61,452 nt of DNA from Solirubrobacterales bacterium (GTDB lineage Bacteria; Actinomycetota; Thermoleophilia; Solirubrobacterales; Solirubrobacteraceae), in assembly GCA_019240655.1 (NCBI GenBank), contig JAFAXX010000080.1:1-61452 (forward strand), read 5' to 3'. How positions within the stretch are numbered: the stretch's first letter is position 1; each line of letters starts with the position of its first letter. The notes beneath the pieces are model-generated. The model ran no database searches. It was not told where the DNA came from and worked only from the letters and a program-made list of their open reading frames with translations. Made by a program: the position numbers and the translations under genes. Shown here piece by piece: positions 51,586 to 60,039 of the stretch.

Positions 51586-52794
51586 CGCCGGCTCGGCCGG
51601 CCGCGGCGACCGCGCGCCGCCGGCCGCCGGCCGCGACGCAATTCCGAGCGAGACGAGCGCTCCGAGCAACGAGATGCCTGCCGTCGGCAGCGCCATCGAG
51701 ATGCCGATGCCGGCGAGCAGCAGGCTGATCGCCAGCTCGTCGTAGCCGAGGCCGGACCCGGCGTGGATGGCGATCCACGCGAATCCGCCCGCCTGCATGG
51801 TCAGTCCACCGGCGATCAGCGGACGCGGACCGATGCGGTCGCCGAGCGAGCCGGCCAGCGGCGAGACGAGCATCGGCGTCACGAGCCACGGCAGCAGGCG
51901 CACGCCCGTCTCCACCGGCGAGTAGCCGCGCGCGATCTGCACGTACTGAATGATCAGGAACGCGGCGGCGAAGATCGACCCGGACATGAGCAATTGGGTG
52001 GCGCTGCCGAAGGCGAAGCTGCGCCGGCGAAACAGCCGCGGCGGGATCATCGGCGCCGGCGCAACGGCTTCCCAGCCGATGAACGCCGCCAGCAGCACGG
52101 CGCCGGCGAGGAGCGTCGCGAGGATCTCGAAGCTGTCCCAACCGGCCGAGCCTGAGCGCACCAGGCCCCACACGAGGCTGACCGCGCCGGCACTCACCAG
52201 GGTCACGCCGCAGGCGTCGATCCGCTCACGCGGGCCATGAGTCTGGGGCAGGAGCCGCGCGGAGGCGCCGGTGACGAGGATGCCGATGGGAATGTTGATC
52301 CAGAAGATCCAGTGCCAGTCGAGGCCCTCGGTGACCAGTCCGCCGATGAGTGGGCCCAGGGCCGTCGCCAAGCCGGCCAGGCCGCCGTACGTGCCGACCA
52401 CCGCGCCGCGACGCTCGGGCGGGAACGCGTCGGTGAGGATCGTCAGGCTCAGGGTGATCGCGGCGGCGCCGAGCCCCTGCAGTGACCGCGCCGCGATCAG
52501 CGGTCCGCCGGCGCCCGCCAGACCGCAGGCGGCCGACGCCGCGGTGAACAGGACCACCCCGGACACGAAGATGCGACGGCGGCCGAACCGGTCCCCGAGC
52601 GCGGCGGCGCTGATGATGCCGGCCGCGACGGCGATGCCGTAGGCATTCACCGTCCACTGCAACGTCTGCAGGCCGGCGTGCAGGTCGCGGCCGATCGACG
52701 GCAGCGCGGTCACCACCACGAGCGCGTCGAGTACCGCCATGAAGTACGCCGCCGCGGTCAGTCCGAGCACCCAGCCGAGCCTCGGTCGTGCCAT
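51586..52794 (-). pseudogene. MFS exporter (EmrB/QacA type) with internal deletion
   Basis: From MARPRLGWVLGLTAAAYFMAVLDALVVVTALPSI, with GGAG about 9 nt before the ATG, the protein reads normally through motif A (GDRFGRRRIF), motif C and about twelve helices to LAGIGISMALPTAG. It then jumps to SLLGALVSLGIASRP, which looks like the last helix of such transporters. Roughly 70-80 residues normally found between are missing, with no frame change. The frame then runs on into VOC-derived sequence and stays open to 51151, opposite another gene. Loss of a C-terminal helix pair makes function doubtful. Confidence 0.65.
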
Positions 52795-52892
52795 CGCTCT
52801 CAGCTCCGGGTTGGGCTTCATGGGCTTCAGACACCGCGGCGAGCCGTGAGGAGGCGCCCCGTTTTGACGTGGGCCGGTGTCCACACACGACA

Positions 52893-53933
52893 ATGACCCC
52901 CACCATGACCATGGCCCTCCTCGAGCGCGCATCGCGCGGCGACGAGGCGGCCTTCCGCGAGCTGACCGATCCGGTCCGCGGGGAGCTCGAGTTCCACTGC
53001 TACCGGATGCTTGGTTCACGCCAGGACGCCGAGGACGTCCTGCAGGAGACGATGCTGGCCGCCTGGCGCAGCCTCGGCACCTTCGAGCGGCGCTCGAGCC
53101 TGCGGACCTGGCTGTACCGCATCGCCACCACCCGCTGCCTGAACGCGCTGCGCGACGCCGCGCGCCGGCCGCGGACGACCCCGACTCCACCGTTTCCGAT
53201 CCCGGAGCCGACGCGCCTGGCCGACCCGCAGTGGCTCGAGCCCTATCCGGAAGACCGGCTCAGCTGGCTGGCCGACACCACTCCCGGGCCGGCCGCGCGC
53301 TACGAGAGCCGCGAGGCGGTGGAGATCACCTTCATCGCCGCGCTTCAGCGCCTATCCGGCCGCCAGCGGGCGGTGCTTGTCCTCCGCGACGTGCTCGGCT
53401 TCCACGCCGATGAGACGGCGGGGATGCTCGACACCTCGGTCGGAGCGGTCAAGAGCGCGCTCAAGCGGGCACGCGCGACGCTCGCGCGGGAGATGCCCGA
53501 ACGGCTCGCGCCGCCGGCGCCGCGGTCCGTCGAGGAGAGGGAGCTGCTGGCCCACTTCGTGGAGGCCTTCCTCGCCGACGATGTCGCCGGGATGGTCGCG
53601 CTCGTCACCGAGCACGCGTGGTTCCGAATGCCGCCGTCGAACCTCGAGTACCAGGGCAGGGCAAAGATCCGCGCGCTGCTCGAGGCGGTCGCCCGCTTCC
53701 GCGCCGGCCAGCCGAGCCGGCTGCTCGCCACCCGCGCCAACGGGCAGCCGGCCTACGGGATGTACCGCGTCGACCCAGCCTCGGGGCTCGCCCGGCCGAC
53801 CGGGCTGCTCCTCCTGAGCCTCACGGGCCGGCGCATCGGCGCGCTCACCTGGTTCGTCGGCGCGGCTCCGCTGGCGGCCTTCGGGCTCCCGAGCGACCCC
53901 TCGGCGCCAGAACCGGTGTCAGAGGCGGTGTAA
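52893..53933 (+). CDS. RNA polymerase sigma factor, SigG-like (TIGR02960 type) with SnoaL-like C-terminus
   Basis: 346 aa. Region 2 (LLERASRGDEAAFRELTDPVRGELEFHCYRMLGSRQDAEDVLQETMLAAWRSL) and WLYRIATTRCLNALRDAARRP cover residues 7-90. Region 4 (LQRLSGRQRAVLVLRDVLGFHADETAGMLDTSVGAVKSALKRARATL) covers about 150-195. A SnoaL-like domain of about 120 residues follows (LLAHFVEAFLADDVAGMVALV; MPPSNLEYQGRAKIRALLEA). In such ECF factors this extension replaces an anti-sigma factor and tunes activity. Three in-frame ATGs (52893, 52905, 52911) make the start uncertain. A YCII-related gene follows. Confidence 0.9.
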   Translation: MTPTMTMALLERASRGDEAAFRELTDPVRGELEFHCYRMLGSRQDAEDVLQETMLAAWRSLGTFERRSSLRTWLYRIATTRCLNALRDAARRPRTTPTPPFPIPEPTRLADPQWLEPYPEDRLSWLADTTPGPAARYESREAVEITFIAALQRLSGRQRAVLVLRDVLGFHADETAGMLDTSVGAVKSALKRARATLAREMPERLAPPAPRSVEERELLAHFVEAFLADDVAGMVALVTEHAWFRMPPSNLEYQGRAKIRALLEAVARFRAGQPSRLLATRANGQPAYGMYRVDPASGLARPTGLLLLSLTGRRIGALTWFVGAAPLAAFGLPSDPSAPEPVSEAV

Positions 53934-53989
53934 CCACCAACCGCCGTCCCTTCAGCAGATACGCGGGGCGGCAGACCGAGGAGGACCAC

Positions 53990-54325
53990 ATGCCCAGCTT
54001 CCTGTTCAGCTTCCGCGCTCCCCGCGACTACGCGCCGACCGCCGACACGCGGGCCGACTGGAACGGGTTCTTCCAGGGGCTGAGCCCCCATCTGGAAGAC
54101 ATCGGCAACCCGATCTTCAGCCGCCAGAGCGTCGGCGAGACCGGCGGGGCCACCGTGCTCGGCGGCTACACGCTGATCAACGCCGGCAGCCTCGAGGAGG
54201 CGCGCGAGCTGGCGGCCGGCTGCCCGTTGGTCACACGCGGCGGCGGTGTCGAGATCGGCGAGATCACGCCCCTGAGCGAAATGCCCGGGGCCACGCGCGC
54301 CGGCAGTCAGACGACGACCGCATGA
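53990..54325 (+). CDS. YCII-related protein
   Basis: 111 aa with a GAGGAG site before the ATG. It starts MPSFLFSFRAPRDYAPT and carries the dimeric alpha/beta-barrel pattern GGYTLINAGSLEEARELAAGCP, ending with EIGEITPL. It lies 56 bp after the SigG-like sigma gene and is likely cotranscribed. The pair mirrors the ECF42/DGPF pair at 13-15 kb. The biochemical role is unknown. Confidence 0.82.
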   Translation: MPSFLFSFRAPRDYAPTADTRADWNGFFQGLSPHLEDIGNPIFSRQSVGETGGATVLGGYTLINAGSLEEARELAAGCPLVTRGGGVEIGEITPLSEMPGATRAGSQTTTA

Positions 54326-54334
54326 CCTGCTCCT

Positions 54335-54366
54335 CCGGGAGCCGGTCCATCCGGACCGGCTCCCGG
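54335..54366 (+). terminator. Strong hairpin after the YCII-related gene
   Basis: A perfect 14-bp stem (CCGGGAGCCGGTCC at 54335-54348 with its complement at 54353-54366) and a 4-nt loop ATCC lie 9 bp after the stop. No T-run follows. It very probably ends the sigma/YCII transcript. Confidence 0.75.
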
Positions 54367-54558
54367 GCCCGTCGGCGGGCGGCGCGTCGCTACTTCTGCA
54401 CGCCGATGGCCAACGGTTGCCTAGGCACCAACCGATTTCCATGACGGGCAGGCCCCCGCCGACCCGCCTAGCTACAACACCCGTTTAGAACTTGCGCGCT
54501 CGGATCTGGACGAATGTCGTATTGCCGCGGTCTGAACCGACGGAGGAAGATTGCGGTT

Positions 54559-54733
54559 CGGGCCAGGCATGCCTGGCCCGCACATAGGCTCGGGCGAATG
54601 CCGCAGACATCGGCGCCTCCCGCCGTCCGAGCCACTCTAACCTGGCCCTATCTGGCACGTACCCCTGCCCGTCCCGATTGGGCCACACCTGGATCGGAAG
54701 CCGCCCGCTGGGACATGCGGGCGGTTTTCGTTT
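54559..54733 (+). ncRNA. Candidate structured RNA ending in an orphan intrinsic terminator
   Basis: A perfect 22-nt palindrome (54559-54580, core GGGCCAGGCATGCCTGGCCC) is followed at 54674-54697 by CCGAT...ATCGG and at 54701-54724 by an 8-bp CCGCCCGC/GCGGGCGG hairpin with T-run TTTTCGTTT, a textbook rho-independent terminator. No rightward gene lies between it and the hairpin at 54335, so the terminator should serve a short non-coding transcript. Alternatively it stops read-through towards the convergent gene at 54773. The remaining part of 54367-54772 shows nothing else. No tRNA fold was found. Confidence 0.3.
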
Positions 54734-54772
54734 CCGGCTTTGGCGGTGGGCCGGGGTGTTCGGACTCGGACG

Positions 54773-56437
54773 CTAGGCCAGGTTCGACCGGCGCGGATAC
54801 GCGACGCTCGGATCGGTGAGGACGTTGACCAGCGCCGGCTGCCCCGATTCGAAGGCGCGGGTGAGCGCCGGTCGCAGCTCATCCGGGGTGCGAACGAGTT
54901 CGCCGTGGCCGCCGAGCGCCTCGACGACCATGTCGTAGCGGGTCTCGGGCCGCAGCTCCGCGGCGAGCGAGTATCCATAGAGAAACTCCATCGGGTGCTT
55001 CTCGAGCGCCCAGATGCCGTTGTTGCCGATGACCGCGACGATCGGGACGCCGTGCCGCGCGAAGGTGTCGAACTCCATTCCGGAGAAGCCGAACGCGCCG
55101 TCGCCGAGCAGCAGGACGACCTGGCGCTCCGGCCGGGCCAGCTTCGCCGCCAGCGCGTAGCCCGGGCCGCAGCCGAGGCAGCCGAGCGGGCCAGGGTCGA
55201 GCCAGCACCCGGGCTCGTAGGAGTCGACGACCCGCCCGGCGTAGGAGACGAAGTCACCGCCGTCGCCGATCACGATTGCGTCGCGATCGAGCAGCTGCCT
55301 CAGCTCGCCATAGACTCGCATCGGGTGAAGCGGGGCGCGGGCGTCGGCGAGCTCGGCGCGCTCGGCGGCGCGCCCGCGTTCCTCGCTGCCCCCGAGGCGG
55401 TCGATCCAGGCATCGCGCTCAGAACGAACGCTGCCCGACGGAGTCCCGGTGGCGTGGGCGAGCGCGTGCAGCGTCGCCGGGAGCGCGCCGTAGAGCTCGG
55501 CGGCCACCGGGCGCGGGTGGTCCCGGAGCGGCTCGGCGACGTCGATCGCGATGATCTCTGCGTCCGGCGCGAACGAGCCGCCGAACCCGAGGCGGAAGTC
55601 GAGCGGCACGCCGATCAGCAGCGCCACGTCGGCGCCCCCCAGACCCTCGCTGCGGGCGCGCGAGAAGCACAACGGGTGATCGGCGGGAAGGCAGCCGCGG
55701 CCGAGGCCGTTGAGGAACACCGGGACGCGGAGCGCCTCGGCGAGCGCCCGCAGGGCCCGCTCGCCGCGACCCCAATAGAGGTCGGTCCCCGCCATCGCCA
55801 CCGGCCGCTCGGCGGCGGCGAGGATCGCGGCCGCCCGCTCGAGGGCGCGGGCGTCCGCCGGAGCGCCGCCCCAGGACTTGGGAGCGCCGGCCGGCGCCTC
55901 CGGGTCCTCGGCCTCCATGAACACGTAGTCAAGCGGGAAGTCGAGAAACGCGGGCCCGGTGTGCGGCGTCAGCGCCGCCTGCACCGCCTCGTCGACGAGT
56001 CCGGGGATCTCGGCGGTGGACTCGGCGGTGGCCGCGAACTTGGTCAGCGGCCGCACGAACGGCACGTGGTCGATCTCCTGCAGCGAACCCTGCCCCCAGC
56101 GCATCTGTGGCGCGCGACCGCCGAGGGCGAGCACAGGCGAATGGTTCTGGGCCGCCGAGGCGAGGGCGCTCACCCCGTTGGTGACTCCCGGCCCCGCGGT
56201 CAGGGCGCACGCGCCGAGCGAGCGGGTCACCTTCGCCCAGCCCTCGGCGGCGAAGCCGGCCGACTGCTCGTGGCGGACGTCGACGATCTCGACGCCCTCG
56301 GCGCGGCAGCCGTCGTAGATCGAGAACAGGTGACCGCCGGAAAGCGTGAACAGCTTGGTGACGCCGTGGGCGCGCAGCCGCCTGGCGATCAACCGCCCGC
56401 CGTGCACCGTGGTCGAGGCTTCAGTCTCCGCGGCCAT
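54773..56437 (-). CDS. Thiamine-diphosphate-dependent enzyme, acetolactate synthase / 2-hydroxyacyl-CoA lyase-like
   Basis: 554 aa from MAAETEAS. The N-terminal Pyr domain has the catalytic Glu at residue 57 ([20 protein letters not shown]) and [18 protein letters not shown] central nucleotide-like domain follows ([17 protein letters not shown]). The C-terminal PP domain carries the ThDP/Mg motif [29 protein letters not shown] near residue 445. Reactions in this family include acetolactate synthesis, oxalyl-CoA decarboxylation and 2-hydroxyacyl-CoA cleavage; sequence feel is nearest the lyase group, but this is a judgement. It is monocistronic and convergent with the candidate RNA. Confidence 0.85.
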   Translation of the reverse strand: MAAETEASTTVHGGRLIARRLRAHGVTKLFTLSGGHLFSIYDGCRAEGVEIVDVRHEQSAGFAAEGWAKVTRSLGACALTAGPGVTNGVSALASAAQNHSPVLALGGRAPQMRWGQGSLQEIDHVPFVRPLTKFAATAESTAEIPGLVDEAVQAALTPHTGPAFLDFPLDYVFMEAEDPEAPAGAPKSWGGAPADARALERAAAILAAAERPVAMAGTDLYWGRGERALRALAEALRVPVFLNGLGRGCLPADHPLCFSRARSEGLGGADVALLIGVPLDFRLGFGGSFAPDAEIIAIDVAEPLRDHPRPVAAELYGALPATLHALAHATGTPSGSVRSERDAWIDRLGGSEERGRAAERAELADARAPLHPMRVYGELRQLLDRDAIVIGDGGDFVSYAGRVVDSYEPGCWLDPGPLGCLGCGPGYALAAKLARPERQVVLLLGDGAFGFSGMEFDTFARHGVPIVAVIGNNGIWALEKHPMEFLYGYSLAAELRPETRYDMVVEALGGHGELVRTPDELRPALTRAFESGQPALVNVLTDPSVAYPRRSNLA

Positions 56438-56785
56438 CGCTCCGGACGCTAACACGGCAGCGGCGTTTGTTCGTCGGGTGACCGGCCTGCGCCGGACCGA
56501 AGCCGCCGGGCGGTGACGGCCGCGTTGAAGCCGCCCCTCGCCGGGGCCGGCATGGCTTCTGGAGGGCGCCGCGGCCTCCATGCCGCGACGCCCTCCAGAG
56601 TGGCCTCAGGCCACTGCCCCCGCTACGAGCGGCGTCGCTCCCTGGGCTCTGCCTCCTGCCGTCGAGCTGCCTTGCCTCCTGGCATCTGTCCCTGCCGTCG
56701 TGCTGCCTTGCCCAGTGGCATCTTGCCGTCGGGCTGCCTTGCCCCTGGCCTCCGCCCCCTGCCGGCGAGCTGCCTTGCCCCTGGC
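56438..56785. other. Spacer holding a GC-rich minisatellite
   Basis: About 350 bp between two leftward genes. It contains the degenerate repeat listed at 56658-56795 and no recognised gene. The promoter of the ThDP enzyme gene should be here. Confidence 0.4.
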
Positions 56786-56795
56786 CTATGCCCCC
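56658..56795. repeat. Degenerate minisatellite, four units of 31-39 bp
   Basis: Units start near 56658, 56694, 56725 and 56761, each beginning with a GCCGTCGNGCTGCCTTGCCC-like core followed by a variable CTGGCMTC tail. They overlap the extreme 3' end of the thioredoxin-fold isomerase gene and extend downstream. Confidence 0.75.
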
Positions 56796-57688
56796 TTCCC
56801 GCGCGCCGGAGCGGCCGTTTCGGCTCGCCCCTGTGCTCTGCCCCCGCGCGGAAGCGGCTGGCGCGCCGCTCCCGCGCCGGGGCGGAACCGGTCCACTGCC
56901 CTGACACCGACCGCCGGCCCCATCGCGATCAAACGGGCGATCGCGGATTCGCCGTCCGCCCAGCGGCCATCGATCCGCAGCCCCGGCAGCCGCGAGACCC
57001 CGTCGTCGCGGAGCCGGGCAGTGGTGGCCTCGAGCACAGCGTCGTACGCCGGATCGGCCGATGCCGCCAGCGCGTCCGCGGGCGCGATGCCGGCGGCCGC
57101 GGCTGCCTCGGCGAGGATCTCGGGATCCTCGATGTCGAACCCGCCGCAGAATGCAAGCCGGCCGGCGGCCAGCGCAAAGCGCGCGCCAGCCCCGGCTTGG
57201 GCGGCGTGAGCCGCGGCGCGCATTGCCAGCGGGCGAGCGGCGGGGAAGTCCTCCGGCCAGATCAGCGGCAACCGCAGCGCGCCGGCCAGGGCCTCGGCCC
57301 GGCCGCGGGCGAACGCGGCGTGCGAGCGTCGCCACCGGGTCGCCGGCGAGAGCGGCGCCGCCGGGACCCACTCGACGTGTCCGATCGTCAGCTCGACGCG
57401 CTCGCCGGACAGATACGAGAGCGGGCAGGCGAGATCGAAGCAGAACTGGGCGCGCGCCCCGGCCGCGGCGCGCGCCCAGTCCCGCCCGTGGACCGGCACC
57501 CCGCCCGGCGCGCGGGCTGACACCCCGTCGGGCGCGTGGGGTGACACCCCGTCGGGCGCGTGGGCGGATACCCCGTCGGGCGCGTGGGGTGACACCCCGT
57601 CGGGCGCGTGGGCTCGTGCCCCGTCCCCCGCGTTGGCCCGCGCCGCCAGCCGGTCCCGCAGGTTGATGACGTCTCCCATGTAAGCCAT
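56786..57688 (-). CDS. DsbA/2-hydroxychromene-2-carboxylate isomerase-like protein with N-terminal 8-residue repeats
   Basis: 300 aa. After MAYMGDVINLRDRLAARANAG comes a region of about six 8-residue units of type HAPDGVSP (residues about 18-65) encoded by a 24-bp DNA repeat. The thioredoxin-fold domain follows: QFCFDLACPLSYLSGERVE, where a Ser-type site replaces CxxC as in isomerases of this family, then LPLIWPEDFPAARPLAMRAAAHA and SRLPGLRIDGRWADGESAIA. Family members use glutathione-like thiols or act in aromatic degradation. The C-terminal tail is Arg/Ala-rich. ATG 57679 is an alternative start. Confidence 0.65.
   Translation of the reverse strand: MAYMGDVINLRDRLAARANAGDGARAHAPDGVSPHAPDGVSAHAPDGVSPHAPDGVSARAPGGVPVHGRDWARAAAGARAQFCFDLACPLSYLSGERVELTIGHVEWVPAAPLSPATRWRRSHAAFARGRAEALAGALRLPLIWPEDFPAARPLAMRAAAHAAQAGAGARFALAAGRLAFCGGFDIEDPEILAEAAAAAGIAPADALAASADPAYDAVLEATTARLRDDGVSRLPGLRIDGRWADGESAIARLIAMGPAVGVRAVDRFRPGAGAARQPLPRGGRAQGRAETAAPARGKGA
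57495..57638. repeat. 24-bp coding tandem repeat, six units
   Basis: Six 24-bp units run from 57495. The four central ones differ at only a few positions (consensus GACACCCCGTCGGGCGCGTG plus four variable bases); the outer two are degenerate. The unit length keeps the reading frame, giving an 8-residue repeat in the leftward isomerase-like protein. Confidence 0.95.
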
Positions 57689-57803
57689 AACGCGCCCGAC
57701 GGCCAAAACTGGCGCAAACTCTCGCGCTGGACCCGCCGCGGACGTGGTCCGGTAGACTCAAAACCGAGGTCAGGGGAACCAATTCGTCCTGGGGAGTCGG
57801 GCC

Positions 57804-58499
57804 ATCTCGCACGTACCTCCGCCCAAGCGGCATCCATACGACCAGTGGTCGCCCGATGCGCGCGCGCTCGACCTCGTGGGCGACAAATGGACGCTCCTAA
57901 TCGTTCGCGACCTCGCGTCCGGGCCGCGCCGGTTCGTCGAGCTGCAACGCGTGCTGCCCGGGATCTCCACCGAACAGCTGCGCTCGCGGCTGAACCGGAT
58001 GGTCGCCGACGGCATGCTCACCCGCAAGCGCTATCGCGAGGTGCCTCCGCGAGTCGACTATGAGCTGACCGAGCGAGCCCGTGAGCTGATGCCGATCCTC
58101 GGCGCACTGGCGCGGTGGGGTTACGAGTGGGCCTGGAGCACGCCGCGCAGCAACGAGCTGGTCGACATCGGGGCGATCTTCCGCCTGGCCCCGGGGCTGC
58201 TGCCGCCCTCCTCGGCTGACGGCGGCACCGTGCGCGTCACCGTCGAGGGCGGGCGCCCGAGCACGTACCTGTTCACGCTCTCGGGCTCCGGCGTCCAGGT
58301 CGAGGAGCGCCCGGCGTCCGTCGCCGATGCGTCGGTGACCGCCGGCCTGCAGGCCTGGATCGACGCCCTCTCGCCCGAGCGTGAGCGTCGCGGCCTCACA
58401 ATCGACGGCGACGTCGGGCTGGCCGGCCGGCTGCTCGACGCACTGACCGCCGCCGGCGCCGCCAGGACCCCCGCGCCCGCGCAGGTGGCTGCGGCTTAG
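57804..58499 (+). CDS. HxlR-family regulator with C-terminal extension; possible ATC start
   Basis: 231 aa if started at ATC 57804, which follows GGGGAG by 7 nt and gives ISHVPPPKRHPYDQWSPDARALDLVGDKWTLLIVRDL, the normal HxlR N-terminus. The first standard start codon, GTG 57876, would cut off the first helix (207 aa). The winged helix continues GPRRFVELQRVLPGISTEQLRSRLNRMVADGMLTRKRYREVPPRVDYELTERARELMPIL. A further domain of about 120 residues (SCP2/sterol-carrier-like in feel, VRVTVEGGRPSTYLFTLSG) follows. It probably regulates a nearby redox or export gene; the divergent isomerase-like gene is the nearest candidate. Confidence 0.82.
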   Translation: MSHVPPPKRHPYDQWSPDARALDLVGDKWTLLIVRDLASGPRRFVELQRVLPGISTEQLRSRLNRMVADGMLTRKRYREVPPRVDYELTERARELMPILGALARWGYEWAWSTPRSNELVDIGAIFRLAPGLLPPSSADGGTVRVTVEGGRPSTYLFTLSGSGVQVEERPASVADASVTAGLQAWIDALSPERERRGLTIDGDVGLAGRLLDALTAAGAARTPAPAQVAAA

Positions 58500-58577
58500 T
58501 CCACGGCGGCGCCGGTCGACGTCCACCGGGCGTGCACGTCCACCGGGTGCGCTGAGAACGGCAGCCGGCCCCGGGTG

Positions 58578-60029
58578 CTAGCGGCTTGGGTAGTGAGCCT
58601 GGAGGATGTGAGGCAGGGTCGATGAGCGGGCGGCGCCGGGTAGCGGCGGCGCCACCCAGCATGCCGGCTCGGTCGCCGTGGCCGGATGCTCGCCGCCGGT
58701 GTTGGCACAGTCCCAGGCTGGGAGGTTGCCGCGGATGAGCCCCCGCGGATCGGCCAGCCACAGCGACGGCGGGTAGGTGTTGCCTCGGTTGCTGGTGTCG
58801 CGGTTGGCGAACACGCTGAACGTCTCGGTGCTGGTGGGCTGAAACTGGCGCAGGTAGTGCCCGCAGGGCACGCCGCCGCACGTCAGCCCGGCGCCGCCGA
58901 ACGCGGTCGTGGTCGCCGCGGTTCCCGCTGCCCCGTTCGAGATGAAGTCGGAGATCAGCTGCTGGTGCAGCGACAGCCAGTCGAGGATCGGATTGAGCTG
59001 CGAGAGGAACGGGCCGAGGGAGCCGAACAGCGGGGTGGCGCCGCGGAGAACGTCGGCGTACGCCGGGAGGCCGCGCTTCGACGCAGTGATCAGCGGACCC
59101 AGCTTGGTGAACAGCGTCTGCAGAGCGGGCGAGAGCTGATCGACCGCCTGCAGGGTCGGCGTCAGGTCCTGGGCGACCGGGATCAGTTGCTTGACCAGCG
59201 GATCGGTGTCCTCGGCGAAGGTCTGCAGGCGGCTCATCGTCGTCCGGGTCTCGTTCAGGAAGGTCGGAAACACCTGGAAGGTCCGGGCCAGAGCAGCGTT
59301 GTTCTGGGCGGTGGTGGTGAATACCTGATCGGCCGAGGTGATCAGGTTGCGCAGCGCGGTCTGGTTGCCGCCGAGGGCCGAGAAGACCGTGGCGCCGTTC
59401 TGACTCAGGCCGACGACCGCGTTCTGCTCGACGTCCAGCACCTGCAGGACGTCGGTGGCGTCGGCGGCGAAGGCCGGCAGATTTCCGAGGACGTTCGAGA
59501 GGTTCTGGCCGTTGCCGGTGACCGCGGTGCCGAGCTGCTGCTGCCAGACCTGGAAGGCGTGGCGCGTGGTGGGATCGAAGGCGTCGAAGATCTGGCCGAG
59601 CTGTACGGCGGGTTGGACCTGGCCGCGCGCCAGCAGCCCGTCGTCGGGCAGCGCCGGAGCGCCGGGGGTGCCCGGGCGCAGCTCGACGTAGGTCTCGCCG
59701 AGGATCGTCTTGACCCGCAGGATCGCGGTGGCGTCGCGGTGGATCGGCGCGTACTGGTTGTTGAGCTCCAGCGTGGCCATGGTGAGGTTGCCGCTGGGGT
59801 CGAGCGACTTGCCGACCACCTTGCCCACCGAGACCCCGGCGATCCGCACGTCGGCCTGGGTGGCGAGTTGCTGCGCGTTCGGGAACGAGACCCTGACCCG
59901 GTAACCCTGGGGATTGAGCGGGATCGTGCCGCCGAAGGACAGCCACAGGAACAGCAGCAGCCCCACGCACGAGAGCGCGAACAGCACCATCGTCAGGACC
60001 TTCCGAACGGGTGGGCTGCTGGTCTCCAT
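58578..60029 (-). CDS. Mce family (MlaD-domain) protein
   Basis: 483 aa. One N-terminal transmembrane anchor (VLTMVLFALSCVGLLLFLWLSF, about residues 11-32) is followed by the MlaD/Mce beta domain (YRVRVSFPNAQQLATQADVRIAGVSVGKV ... LNNQYAPIHRDATAILRVKTILGETYVELRPG, about 42-120). A long helical region and a low-complexity C-terminus follow. Mce proteins form a channel that carries lipids or sterols across the envelope with YrbE permeases and an Mkl ATPase. It starts 10 bp after the previous Mce gene, so it belongs to the same operon. Length is normal. Confidence 0.92.
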   Translation of the reverse strand: METSSPPVRKVLTMVLFALSCVGLLLFLWLSFGGTIPLNPQGYRVRVSFPNAQQLATQADVRIAGVSVGKVVGKSLDPSGNLTMATLELNNQYAPIHRDATAILRVKTILGETYVELRPGTPGAPALPDDGLLARGQVQPAVQLGQIFDAFDPTTRHAFQVWQQQLGTAVTGNGQNLSNVLGNLPAFAADATDVLQVLDVEQNAVVGLSQNGATVFSALGGNQTALRNLITSADQVFTTTAQNNAALARTFQVFPTFLNETRTTMSRLQTFAEDTDPLVKQLIPVAQDLTPTLQAVDQLSPALQTLFTKLGPLITASKRGLPAYADVLRGATPLFGSLGPFLSQLNPILDWLSLHQQLISDFISNGAAGTAATTTAFGGAGLTCGGVPCGHYLRQFQPTSTETFSVFANRDTSNRGNTYPPSLWLADPRGLIRGNLPAWDCANTGGEHPATATEPACWVAPPLPGAARSSTLPHILQAHYPSR

Positions 60030-60039
60030 CAGGCTCCGC

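Noticed and set aside
54770..54800. T-loop-like GGTTCGACC suggesting a tRNA
   Set aside because: It lies in the coding 3' end of the ThDP enzyme gene and no cloverleaf arms can be drawn around it.
57495..57638. CRISPR-like 24-bp repeats
   Set aside because: Units are directly adjacent without spacers, keep the reading frame and lie inside a gene. This is a coding tandem repeat.
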